Origin: JBBQLG01 sp964251665
GTDB taxonomy: Bacteria > Bacteroidota > Bacteroidia > Cytophagales > Spirosomataceae
DNA length: 39,416 nt
Direction of reading: 5' to 3'
NCBI GenBank assembly: GCA_964251665.1
Contig: CAXUKO010000033.1
Location: 1 to 39,416 of the forward strand
Shown: one piece after another, positions 1-7,809 of the stretch
Layout: every line of letters begins with the position of its first letter
Position numbering within the stretch: the first letter of the stretch is position 1
Position numbers and translations under genes: made by a program
Notes under the pieces: model-generated
Told to the model about the DNA's origin: nothing
Database searches by the model: none
Seen by the model: only the letters and a program-made list of their open reading frames with translations

Positions 1-226
1 AAAGTGGTTAGCCCGCCCAGGTTTCTCAAACTTTTTTTAGCAGGTGATTCTTTTTGCCTTTGCCCACCACTAAATAACGGCCCTGAAGCCATTCTAAAGC
101 CTATTTATCTTGAAAATAATGGTTGTATCACCCCTATATTATACGACCTGTTGAACGCTGCTTTGGTCCGTTCTGCGGCCTGTATTGCTACTTATAGATG
201 CAGTTGGGCGCCCGAATAAGCTATGC

Positions 227-257
227 TTGACATTCTACTCACTTGTTTAGATATTTG
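227..257 (+). promoter_or_regulatory. Bacteroidota-type promoter of tRNA-Gly
   Basis: A TTG (-33) at 227-229 is followed after exactly 20 bases by GATATTTG at 250-257, one mismatch from the Bacteroidota -7 consensus TAnnTTTG. The predicted start falls a few bases before the mature tRNA 5' end at 269. Spacing and position make this a convincing promoter; it is assigned by eye only. Confidence 0.6.
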
Positions 258-268
258 TGCACTTCAAA

Positions 269-341
269 GCGGGAGTAGCTCAGTTGGTAGAGCGGCAGCT
301 TCCCAAGCTGCAGGCCGTGGGTTCGAGACCCATTTCCCGCT
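269..341 (+). tRNA. tRNA-Gly (anticodon CCC)
   Basis: A complete 73-base cloverleaf is visible. The acceptor arm GCGGGAG (269-275) pairs with TTCCCGC (334-340) and T341 is the discriminator. The D arm holds AGCTCAGTTGGTAGAGC and the T arm has GGGTTCGAGACCC. The anticodon stem GCAGC/GCTGC (295-299/307-311) closes the loop TTCCCAA, so the anticodon is CCC at 302-304, reading GGG glycine codons. CCA is not encoded (TCA follows). It stands alone between its own promoter and a terminator, so it is a single-tRNA transcription unit. Confidence 0.96.
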
Positions 342-364
342 CATTTCGTATCTGCACGTAACTC

Positions 365-397
365 AGGCATCCAGAATAATAGCTGGGTGCCTTTTTT
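365..397 (+). terminator. Rho-independent terminator after tRNA-Gly
   Basis: AGGCATCCAG (365-374) pairs with CTGGGTGCCT (383-392) through one G-T pair and an 8-base loop, followed by a run of T up to 397. It lies 24 bases behind the tRNA and is the natural end of that transcript. Confidence 0.85.
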
Positions 398-710
398 ATT
401 GCCGTAGATTGACAGTCATTGTTATAAACTACCTCTTCGTATTCAGAGCCTGTATATATAGGTAATACGTAATAAGTAGTGCAGTGAAAATACATTAGAG
501 TATTTTTTGTCATGCTGACCGGTCCGTGTAATAATCTAAACTAATTCTGCCAACCTACTTATATAGGTAATACTTAGATTGACTGCCTGTAAGTAAATCA
601 AGCGGTCTCTTGTCAGGGATCAAACTATTTCTACCTTACCGTAAACTTCCCAAACAAAGCCTTTGTACCCTACGTTGATACCGGCAACACGTTATTAAAC
701 ACTCAACGCT
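398..710. other. Intergenic stretch with a 14-bp direct repeat
   Basis: No convincing gene lies between the tRNA terminator and the membrane protein at 711. TATATAGGTAATAC occurs twice in direct orientation, at 455-468 and 560-573, 105 bases apart. No clear -7/-33 pair for the downstream gene could be picked out. The repeat could be chance in AT-rich DNA or a remnant of a small repeat. Confidence 0.4.
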
Positions 711-1298
711 ATGGAACAGAGAAGTAAAATTCAGCGACAGTGGCTACTGACGGCCCGCGGAGTGGCTTACATCCTTATAGGGTCATTGATATTTGTCTTT
801 GCCAGTACTTACTCGGCAGAAGTGGGTTACGTATTAGGTATACTGGCAGCAGGGGCTGGTGTTTGTCAGTTGGTGTTTAGTGCCTCAAACCGGCAGATGG
901 ATAGGAATTACATTTGGGGCTTATTACATGGAATCTCTGATCTGGGCTTTGGTATTGCCATTTTGGTGTACGCTCAGGGAACGGTCAAAGGCTTTGTAGA
1001 TGTGCTGGGGTTCTGGGCCATGATGTATGCCTTTTTACAGGCAGTTCAGGCAATGTATGTGTTCCTGGGAGCACGAACGGGTAATTCACCTAACTACGCC
1101 ACGGCGGTGATTCATTTTCTGAATGTTCTTGTGGCGGGCGGACTTACCTTTAATTTGCTAATGAGACCGGCCGGGTTTAATTCGTCATTGGGTTTTTCGG
1201 GCATATTTCCAATCCTTTTGGGTGGATTGATTCTGATACTTACACAACGACTGCGCGAACAGGCTGACACTACACAAGTGAGCAGCCGGGCTCGGTAA
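711..1298 (+). CDS. DUF308/HdeD-like integral membrane protein
   Basis: A 195-aa, very hydrophobic protein. Six membrane segments can be picked out as paired helices (about residues 12-30, 36-56, 68-86, 95-115, 130-150 and 160-180), the arrangement of the DUF308/HdeD family. In E. coli HdeD is linked to acid resistance, but the biochemical role of the family is unclear. The C-terminus is short, polar and cytosolic-looking (RLREQADTTQ). The ATG at 711 is the only sensible start, because the following residues form a short basic leader before helix 1. The gene is monocistronic and ends at a strong shared terminator. The family call is fairly sure; the function is not known. Confidence 0.75.
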   Translation: MEQRSKIQRQWLLTARGVAYILIGSLIFVFASTYSAEVGYVLGILAAGAGVCQLVFSASNRQMDRNYIWGLLHGISDLGFGIAILVYAQGTVKGFVDVLGFWAMMYAFLQAVQAMYVFLGARTGNSPNYATAVIHFLNVLVAGGLTFNLLMRPAGFNSSLGFSGIFPILLGGLILILTQRLREQADTTQVSSRAR

Positions 1299-1310
1299 CT
1301 GATCTACACA

Positions 1311-1353
1311 GCAAAAGGCCGATTAACAGTTAATCCGTTAATCGGCCTTTTGC
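1311..1353. terminator. Bidirectional terminator, 17-bp perfect stem
   Basis: 1311-1327 is perfectly complementary to 1337-1353, with a 9-base loop. A-rich and T-rich flanks inside the arms (GCAAAAGG/CCTTTTGC) serve both strands. It separates the convergent genes ending at 1298 (+) and 1370 (-). Confidence 0.88.
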
Positions 1354-1369
1354 TGTACTTTGCCTTGGT

Positions 1370-2833
1370 CTATTCGCTGATTTGTTCCACCTGCTGGCGT
1401 ACCTGTTCACCAATGGGGGTGTACTGTACTTCGCAGGGAAATCCGAAGAGGCAGTTGTCTTTTATCTGCTGAACGACGGTCGCCGGGACCATTGACTCCC
1501 ATCCGTTCTCACCGAGTTGAATCATTTCGAGTACCCGATCAGTCGATATGTGCAGGTTTTGCTCGTTGTAGTCACGAATATCTTCGATCTTATCGTTGCG
1601 GACCAGATACTGAAACAGGGGTTCGAGATGCGGTGGCAGTTTGAACTCGTTGCAGCTATAAACGGCTCCATCGTGCAGCGTTGGGTACACAAACAGTTTT
1701 ACCTTTCGACTGAAAAGCGTGGCAAACGATTCAAGAATGCCTCCGGGCAGAAATTCATAGTGTCCTTCCTCGAAGATGTATTCCAGATTCGGAATGCCCA
1801 GTACCAGGCCGATCTTCAGGCGCGTCAGCCGGGCGAGGTATGATACCAGCCGGTAATATTCGTGGTAGTTGGAAATCATTACCGTTAATCCGAGTTGACA
1901 CAGTATATCAACGCGGTCGAGAAAGTCTTTTTCGTCGATGCCCTGTTCATTGGCTTTCAGGTTATGAAGCGTTAACTCCGCCAGCGTTACCATCCGGTTG
2001 GTGTCTACATCCGGCTCGCCAATAAACTGTTTCACACCGTTGTCAATCATATCCAGGTGAACGTTGGTTACTGGCCGCAACCGGCCCCGCATCACCAGAA
2101 TATGTTTCTTGTAAAGAGCTTCTGACGGTTGTAACACCTGCCCATCAGGACCAAACAGCGCGGCATCGGTGAAGCCATTCTTCACTAAGTGCAGACTCAT
2201 CAATCGGTTATCGACCTGCTCGAAATCGGGGCCAACGAAACGGATCATGTCAATCTGAATGCGCTCGGGACCTAGATCATCCATTAACGACAGTACCAGA
2301 GTCTCGGGTGATTTAGCGTAGTAAAAACATCCGTAGATGAGGTTCGTACCAATAACCCCTAAGGCCTGTTGCTGGAGGATGTTCTCATTATCGAGCATTC
2401 TGACGTGGATAATAACGTCGTTATAGCTCCCCTGCGGTGTAAGCTGAAAGCGACAACCAATCCAGCCGTGTGCTTCATTCGTCTTCTGATAATTGAGTGC
2501 GACTACCGTGTTGGCGAACGCGAAAAACGTCGTATCGGCTCCACGCTTCTCGGCCAGCCGTTTTTCCAGTAAGCTATACTCCTTTCCCAACATTTTAACC
2601 AATCGGGACTCCACTACGTAACGGCCGCTGTCTTCCATGCCGTAAATAGCGTCACTGAAAGTCATATCGTAGGCCGACATTGTTTTGGCAATAGTGCCCG
2701 ATGAACCGCCAGCTTTAAAAAACATGGCCGCCGTTTCCTGGCCCGCGCCAATTTCGGCGAAGGAACCATAGATTCGCCGATCCAGATTGACGCGTAATGC
2801 TTTTTGCTTGGTTCCTATATTCTTCTCGTACAT
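1370..2833 (-). CDS. Conserved protein of unknown function, 487 aa
   Basis: A long soluble protein without signal peptide or membrane segments. The N-terminal part is strikingly regular: DRRIYGSFAEIGAGQETA, then FFKAGGSSGTIAKTMSAYDM and FSDAIYG (about residues 18-65), which looks like a strongly conserved block. Later parts are mixed alpha/beta with a conserved-looking segment around 300-330 (LTVMISNYHEYYRLVSYLAR). I recognise it as a protein widely kept in Bacteroidota but cannot assign a reaction; names sometimes given to such proteins should not be trusted. The ATG at 2833 directly precedes the conserved block. It is a single gene, divergent from the gamma-glutamylcyclotransferase-like gene at 2965 and ending at the terminator at 1311-1353. 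Confidence 0.8.
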   Translation of the reverse strand: MYEKNIGTKQKALRVNLDRRIYGSFAEIGAGQETAAMFFKAGGSSGTIAKTMSAYDMTFSDAIYGMEDSGRYVVESRLVKMLGKEYSLLEKRLAEKRGADTTFFAFANTVVALNYQKTNEAHGWIGCRFQLTPQGSYNDVIIHVRMLDNENILQQQALGVIGTNLIYGCFYYAKSPETLVLSLMDDLGPERIQIDMIRFVGPDFEQVDNRLMSLHLVKNGFTDAALFGPDGQVLQPSEALYKKHILVMRGRLRPVTNVHLDMIDNGVKQFIGEPDVDTNRMVTLAELTLHNLKANEQGIDEKDFLDRVDILCQLGLTVMISNYHEYYRLVSYLARLTRLKIGLVLGIPNLEYIFEEGHYEFLPGGILESFATLFSRKVKLFVYPTLHDGAVYSCNEFKLPPHLEPLFQYLVRNDKIEDIRDYNEQNLHISTDRVLEMIQLGENGWESMVPATVVQQIKDNCLFGFPCEVQYTPIGEQVRQQVEQISE

Positions 2834-2948
2834 GTGCTTACCGTATGAGATTATTTTTCAGGTTGTATCAATAGCCTGTATGATTGCTTAGCTGAACCGG
2901 TCGGTTAACAACTGACTCGGCTTGTTACTACAATCATGGCTGGTTAGT

Positions 2949-2956
2949 CAAATTTA
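2949..2956 (-). promoter_or_regulatory. Possible -7 element of the 487-aa protein gene
   Basis: On the minus strand this reads TAAATTTG, an exact fit to TAnnTTTG, about 115 bases upstream of the start at 2833. No TTG stands at the expected 19-21-base spacing (the nearest is 16 bases away), so this is only a candidate. Confidence 0.3.
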
Positions 2957-2964
2957 CAAAAATC

Positions 2965-3390
2965 GTGTCAGACAATCCAGTTTCGTCCATTACCGATTTC
3001 TTATTCGTCTACGGTACACTCATGCAACGTAACCGTAACGAGTTCGCGCTTCAGCTTCATCAATACAGCTCATACATTGGTAAAGGCTGCTTTCCGGGTC
3101 GATTATACCAGATCGACTGGTTTCCGGGAGCGGTACACGATCCCTCAGCATCGACCAGCGTTTGGGGCGAGGTGTACCAGCTACAGCATTCCGCCACGCT
3201 ATTACCTTACCTTGATGCCTATGAGGGAGTTAACGATGATCAACCCCCGTTTGTGCGCTCAATCATTGCGGTCACCTTAGCCAATCGGGTGCTGCCCTGT
3301 CATACCTATCTCTATAACTTATCAACCACCAATATGGTGCTAATTGAATCCGGCCGCTTTAGCGTAGATAGCCAGAAAACAAAAAAGTAG
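2965..3390 (+). CDS. Gamma-glutamylcyclotransferase-like (AIG2/GGCT) protein
   Basis: A 141-aa protein of the GGCT/AIG2-like fold. The nucleotide-free loop signature FVYGTLM is at residues 14-20 and the probable catalytic Glu is E87 in LDAYEGV. Enzymes of this superfamily release 5-oxoproline from gamma-glutamyl compounds; the true substrate here is unknown. The start is GTG at 2965, as no ATG precedes the conserved motif in frame. The stop codon at 3388-3390 is part of the hairpin that ends the convergent peptidase gene. The family call is good; the substrate is open. Confidence 0.85.
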   Translation: MSDNPVSSITDFLFVYGTLMQRNRNEFALQLHQYSSYIGKGCFPGRLYQIDWFPGAVHDPSASTSVWGEVYQLQHSATLLPYLDAYEGVNDDQPPFVRSIIAVTLANRVLPCHTYLYNLSTTNMVLIESGRFSVDSQKTKK

Positions 3391-3404
3391 CCCGGTAAGG
3401 CTAC
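3381..3404 (-). terminator. Terminator of the first S41 peptidase gene
   Basis: Read on the minus strand, GTAGCC-TTACCG-GGCTAC (3404-3387) is followed by six T. It lies 28 bases behind the stop of the peptidase gene at 3433 and overlaps the last codons of the convergent gene on the plus strand. Confidence 0.75.
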
Positions 3405-3432
3405 CTTCAGGGCAGTATTTAATGCCAATTCG

Positions 3433-4899
3433 TTATCGGTTGATAGTTTGCGTGTTGCTCGGCACAGGAGCGAACATATTCATACCCTGCGGCTTCCGGT
3501 CGAGCGACGAACTAATTTCCGGCATAGCTATTCCGGTACGGGCAGCAACTCGTGCTGAGCGCGTGCCGGTGATCTGGTAGATCGCTTCATTCAACAGCGC
3601 TTCATCCCGGTCGCCCAGAGGCTTCCAGGCCACATTAATGTATTCAGGAAGTTGAACCGTTGGTGGGAAACCGGTGTAATAGTTTGACTCATTATCCTTA
3701 TTGTAGGATTTAAATACAATCGGCTGCATACCCCACTTAATCCGACCGGTTTTGTCAGTAATGGTAATAGAGCCAACATATTTACCATACGTAGCCGTAC
3801 CAATAAGTTTAACCGGCATAAATGGCTTCAAACCGTTGATTATCAATTCACTGGCCGAAGCCGTTCCACTTGTAGTAAGCATATACAATTGAGACAAGCT
3901 GGCTCCTATGTTGTTGGCCCGGCTCACAAACCTGGTAATGAACGCATTACTACTGTACTTTTTGGTAATAGTACTGTTCCATTCCTGCCGGTAATAAATG
4001 TCATTGGTAGTGATTCCTTTACCAATCAGACTGGCCAGGTTTAGCGACGAGCTTACGTAGCCGCCCGGATTGTAGCGCAAATCGAGTATTAATTCGTTTA
4101 CTCCCTTCGCTTTGAATTTAGCGAAGATCGCATCAATCTTTTGATCATAACTGGCTACTGTGCTCCCGTTAGGCCCCGGCACAAATTGATTGTAAACCAA
4201 ATAGCCAATGGTTTTCCCTTTTATTGAATACACAGTATCCATATAAACAGGATCGGCCTGAAACACAGTCGCCGTTACGGTCCTGGTCTGGTCGGTGTTA
4301 ACGAATTTACCGGCAGCATCAATCGCTGACAGGCCGTACGTCTTGGTATCTCCATCGCCGTACACAACAGTCTGGTAATTATCGGTGGTGATGGCCGTAC
4401 CATTTACCTTATAAAAAATATCGCCCCGTTTGATACCTGCCTGTTCGGCCGGCGAACCCCGCAGAACGTAAAGTACTTTACCAATTACCCCGCTGCCCGT
4501 GCTGGACAAGGCATATAGCTTAAACTCCATACCCGAAGTTTTGGTCTCACCGCTCAGCGACGCCTTTAATTCCGTGGCGCTTTCCTGTATCCACGAAAAG
4601 TGATCGCGGGCGGGATTGGACAGGTTTGTATAGTCGTAGAGCAATGACTTAAAAAAGTCGCCGGGCTTCTGATTTGTGTAAGGCGTAGCCGGAAGTTTGT
4701 CGGTCCAGTAATAATAGGTCTTCATACTGTCCAGAATCCAGTTATTGACCTCCAGTTCGGTTACGGGTGTGCTGGCTGCAGGTGGCGCAGGAACCGGCGT
4801 TACTGCATCGGACGATTTTTTGCAGGATGAAAGCAACAACCCCACAAATACAATAGACAGGAGAGGATGCTGAAACGGGTGGCAGTAGAGTTTGGGCAT
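3433..4899 (-). CDS. S41-family PDZ peptidase, lipoprotein (copy 1)
   Basis: A 488-aa C-terminal-processing-type serine peptidase. The N-terminus has a hydrophobic segment ending in LLLSSC, a lipobox with lipidated Cys26, so the enzyme is probably attached to a membrane on the periplasmic side. A PDZ-like region is seen near residues 125-175 (GSPAEQAGIKRGDIFYKVNG). The peptidase core has DLRYNPGG (273-280), Ser348 in TASASE and Lys373 in ATYGK; the 25-residue Ser-Lys spacing equals that of E. coli Prc (S430/K455). It is a tandem paralogue of the gene at 5092-6552, with the same positions for both catalytic residues. Natural substrates are unknown. The ATG at 4899 gives a slightly long but plausible signal peptide. 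Confidence 0.9.
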   Translation of the reverse strand: MPKLYCHPFQHPLLSIVFVGLLLSSCKKSSDAVTPVPAPPAASTPVTELEVNNWILDSMKTYYYWTDKLPATPYTNQKPGDFFKSLLYDYTNLSNPARDHFSWIQESATELKASLSGETKTSGMEFKLYALSSTGSGVIGKVLYVLRGSPAEQAGIKRGDIFYKVNGTAITTDNYQTVVYGDGDTKTYGLSAIDAAGKFVNTDQTRTVTATVFQADPVYMDTVYSIKGKTIGYLVYNQFVPGPNGSTVASYDQKIDAIFAKFKAKGVNELILDLRYNPGGYVSSSLNLASLIGKGITTNDIYYRQEWNSTITKKYSSNAFITRFVSRANNIGASLSQLYMLTTSGTASASELIINGLKPFMPVKLIGTATYGKYVGSITITDKTGRIKWGMQPIVFKSYNKDNESNYYTGFPPTVQLPEYINVAWKPLGDRDEALLNEAIYQITGTRSARVAARTGIAMPEISSSLDRKPQGMNMFAPVPSNTQTINR

Positions 4900-5024
4900 T
4901 TGTCGGGAAATAGTTGTGGGTGAAGCGTGTTTAGCAAATCAGCTACAATATTGGCTAAAAGAAGTTCAATAGCAACCCTCCTATGGGCGAACAGGAGCAA
5001 TGAAAAGACGACCTGGCGCATAGT

Positions 5025-5087
5025 ACCGACAGCAGAAAACGACAAAAGCGACCGTTTAAGCCGCTTTTGTCGTTTTCTGCTGTCGGT
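5025..5087. terminator. 26-bp perfect-stem hairpin between the two S41 genes
   Basis: 5025-5050 and 5062-5087 are perfect reverse complements with an 11-base loop. It lies immediately behind the stop of the second peptidase gene (5092) and upstream of the first, so it separates the two same-strand paralogues into different transcripts. No long T run follows on the minus strand, but the arms are A/T-rich. Confidence 0.75.
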
Positions 5088-5091
5088 TTGA

Positions 5092-6552
5092 TTAACGCAG
5101 CGCTTTCAACTGCAACGGTTTCAGCGTGGTAAACATGTTGCGGTTACCGGCTTTACGCTGAATTGACGAACCAAGTACCGTCAATGCCTGACCAGCACTT
5201 GCACCACGGTGCGCCGTGCGAGTCCCCGTAATCTGGAAGATAGCTTCATTCAGTAACGGGTCAGAGGTGTCGCCGAACGGTACGAACGGTAATGTCTCGT
5301 CCACAGCCACAGTAGGCGTAAAGCCACTGTAGTAATTCGATTCATTATTTTTGTTATACGACCGGAACACGATTGGCTGTAAGCCATAAGGAATCTTACC
5401 CGTGTCATCGGAGATGGTAATTGAACCCACATTTTTACCGTATGTGGTTGACCCAATGGTATTTACCGTCATGAAGGGACGCAGGCCATTAATAATTAAC
5501 TCACTGGCCGAAGCAGTATTGTCAGTCGTCAGCACGTAAAGCCTCGACAGATTTCCCCCAATGTTATTGGCCTTCTGCACGAAGTAATCATTAAAGGAGT
5601 CGGTTTTGTACTGTTTGTCGTAAGCCTGTAGGTCGGGCGTGATGGTCTTGTTCCATTCCTGCCGGAAGTAAAGGTCGTTCGTCGTCACGCCCTTGCCAAT
5701 CAAACTGGCCAGATTCGTTGATGAACTCGTGTAGCCGCCCGGATTGTAGCGAAGATCTAGCACCAGTTCATTAACGCCCTGTTGCTTAAACTTGCCAAAT
5801 ATAGCGTCTAACTGCTGATCGTACGTGGCGGTATTGGTGCCGTTCGGGCCGGGAATAAACTGGTTATAAACCAGATAGCCAATCTTTTTACCCTGAATGG
5901 TATAGACCGAATCAAGGTACACGGGGTTCTCCTGAAACACCACATCGGTCACCGTTTTGGTAGTAGTGGAATTTACAAGCTGCCCATTGGTAACCGTAGC
6001 GAAACCGTACGTATGTGTCGTGCTGTTAGCGTTTAGTACCGCCTGGTAGTTTGTTGTGGTCAGGTTTTGCCCGTTTACCGAGTAGAAAATATCACCCCGT
6101 TTGATGCCCGCCAAGTCAGCCGGTGAGCCTTTCTGGGTGTAGATTACTACGCCAATTACATCGGTACTGCCTGATGCACGCAGTGAAAGTTGGTACTCCA
6201 GGCCTGATGTCTTCGTTTGTCCACCCAGCGACGAGGATAAGTCAGCCGCACTGGACTCAATCCACGAAAACCGGTCCCGCTGCGGATTAGTAGTGTTCTT
6301 ATAATCGTAGAGCAGGGTATAAAAGAAGTCGAGCGGAGCCAGCGTTGTATCAGGCTGGGCTGGAATCTGGTCGTTCCAGTAATAATACGTCCGCATGTTG
6401 TCCAGAATCCAATTGTTGGCAGCCAGATCAGCCGACGGATTTGACGTTGAAGCGGGTGTGACATCATCCGTTGTTTTCTTGCAGGACGATAAAAGCATGG
6501 CTCCTGCCACTGCCATCAGCAGCGGGAATTGCCAGGTACGCAGTTGATTCAT
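5092..6552 (-). CDS. S41-family PDZ peptidase, lipoprotein (copy 2)
   Basis: A 486-aa paralogue of the neighbouring peptidase. The lipobox is MLLSSC with Cys24, followed by a Thr/Asp-rich linker. The PDZ-like region has GSPADLAGIKRGDIFYSVNG (about 143-161). The catalytic pair is Ser348 (TASASE) and Lys373 (TTYGK), with DLRYNPGG near 266-273. Compared with copy 1 it has a longer variable loop before the catalytic Ser (about residues 303-330), which is a candidate for different substrate choice. Both proteins are predicted to act outside the cytoplasm. The ATG at 6552 directly precedes a good lipoprotein signal. Confidence 0.9.
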   Translation of the reverse strand: MNQLRTWQFPLLMAVAGAMLLSSCKKTTDDVTPASTSNPSADLAANNWILDNMRTYYYWNDQIPAQPDTTLAPLDFFYTLLYDYKNTTNPQRDRFSWIESSAADLSSSLGGQTKTSGLEYQLSLRASGSTDVIGVVIYTQKGSPADLAGIKRGDIFYSVNGQNLTTTNYQAVLNANSTTHTYGFATVTNGQLVNSTTTKTVTDVVFQENPVYLDSVYTIQGKKIGYLVYNQFIPGPNGTNTATYDQQLDAIFGKFKQQGVNELVLDLRYNPGGYTSSSTNLASLIGKGVTTNDLYFRQEWNKTITPDLQAYDKQYKTDSFNDYFVQKANNIGGNLSRLYVLTTDNTASASELIINGLRPFMTVNTIGSTTYGKNVGSITISDDTGKIPYGLQPIVFRSYNKNNESNYYSGFTPTVAVDETLPFVPFGDTSDPLLNEAIFQITGTRTAHRGASAGQALTVLGSSIQRKAGNRNMFTTLKPLQLKALR

Positions 6553-6601
6553 AGTTGTTTGTTGAGATGTCTCGTGATCAGTTTTTAAACGAATGTCAAA
6601 C

Positions 6602-6609
6602 CAAATCTA
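6602..6609 (-). promoter_or_regulatory. Probable -7 element of S41 copy 2
   Basis: The minus strand reads TAGATTTG, an exact TAnnTTTG match, 50 bases upstream of the ATG at 6552. The -33 region has only TTA at a 21-base spacing, so the promoter is weak or the call is uncertain. Confidence 0.4.
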
Positions 6610-6704
6610 TTGATTAAATGGTCATTAAAATAAGGTAATGGATTCCGGTATCTCTGTTGCTTTTCATGCTGTGTTAGTTTAACTTAATCGCCAAACCACC
6701 ACCT

Positions 6705-7742
6705 ATGTGTTATCGCTTCGCTTACCAGTTGGCGTTTGTTTTGCTGTTCTCTTTTACAACACAAGCCCAATGGCAACATCAGCTCAGTCATACTGACGCC
6801 AGTTTCCGTGCAGTTTCGGCGGTTAATGAAACGACGGTCTGGGTAGGTGGCTCTAAAGGCACGTTTGTTCGGACAACGGATGGCGGACAACACTGGCAGG
6901 CTGACACCGTACCCAACGCACATCAACTCGACTTTCGCGGGGTAGTTGGTTTTAGCGACCGTGAAGCGATCCTGATGAGTGCCGGGCCGGCCGAAAAAGG
7001 TCAAGCCCGGCTGTATCAGACGCAGGACGCCGGTAAAACCTGGCAACTGATTTTTCAGGTTCAGACACCCGGCGTCTTCTTCGATGGGATTGCTTTCTGG
7101 GATCGTCAGCATGGCCTTGTTTTCAGTGACCCCGTACAGGGTCAGTGGTTTATTCGCTATACGGACGATGGCGGCAAAACGTGGCAGCCCGCGCAAACTA
7201 TTCCGGCTTTATTACCCGGTGAAGCGGCCTTTGCGGCCAGTAATTCAGCTATGGTGACGCAGGGCGAAACCAATGTCTGGATTGGCTCATCGGCCGGTCG
7301 CGTGTTTCGCTCAACCGACCGCGGGCGTACCTGGGCCGTTAGTCAGACACCGCTTTTGGGCGGATCTACTTCGGGTGTGTTTGGCCTCTGCTTTCAGGAT
7401 GCTAAACACGGTATGGCGGTTGGTGGTGATTATAAACAGGAGAAAATAACAGGCGTAAACGCAGCTGTTACCAATGACGGCGGACAGACGTGGCAGGCCA
7501 CTACGCCCGCTCTACCGGCAGGCTTAAAAGAAGCGGTTGTGCATCTGTCCGGTCAGCACTGGCTAACGGTTGGCCCATCAGGCAGCAGTGTTTCGGCCAA
7601 CAACGGGCAAAGCTGGCAGGGGGAACAACCTGACGGGTTTCATGCCGTGTCCTGCTATCCGACGCATCATCCTGACGGGTCAACTGGCCAAACATGCTGG
7701 GCCGTCGGCGCGACTGGTAAAATTGCCCGACAAACGTTTTAA
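6705..7742 (+). CDS. Secreted Asp-box (BNR/YCF48-like) beta-propeller protein
   Basis: A 345-aa protein with a signal peptide (about residues 1-21, ending in TTQAQ). Six Asp-box motifs recur at blade-like intervals: TTDGGQHW, TQDAGKTW, TDDGGKTW, STDRGRTW, TNDGGQTW and the divergent SANNGQSW. This marks a sialidase/YCF48-type beta-propeller. Such proteins are often called oxidoreductase or photosystem-assembly-like in databases; no catalytic residues for either can be seen, so a binding or scaffold role in the periplasm is more cautious. It is transcribed toward the metallopeptidase gene 67 bases downstream and may be cotranscribed with it. Confidence 0.85.
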   Translation: MCYRFAYQLAFVLLFSFTTQAQWQHQLSHTDASFRAVSAVNETTVWVGGSKGTFVRTTDGGQHWQADTVPNAHQLDFRGVVGFSDREAILMSAGPAEKGQARLYQTQDAGKTWQLIFQVQTPGVFFDGIAFWDRQHGLVFSDPVQGQWFIRYTDDGGKTWQPAQTIPALLPGEAAFAASNSAMVTQGETNVWIGSSAGRVFRSTDRGRTWAVSQTPLLGGSTSGVFGLCFQDAKHGMAVGGDYKQEKITGVNAAVTNDGGQTWQATTPALPAGLKEAVVHLSGQHWLTVGPSGSSVSANNGQSWQGEQPDGFHAVSCYPTHHPDGSTGQTCWAVGATGKIARQTF

Positions 7743-7809
7743 CGCCAGATTGCAATCCGTTTCGGTATCCACTCGTTTTACAGCATATCCTCTTTATCAG
7801 GACCCGTTT

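Noticed and set aside
4..219. 71-codon open frame at the left edge
   Set aside because: No recognisable domain, odd composition, and no promoter; the stretch is more likely non-coding DNA upstream of the tRNA.
223..513. Open frames on both strands across the tRNA
   Set aside because: They run through the tRNA-Gly gene and its terminator, so they are chance frames.
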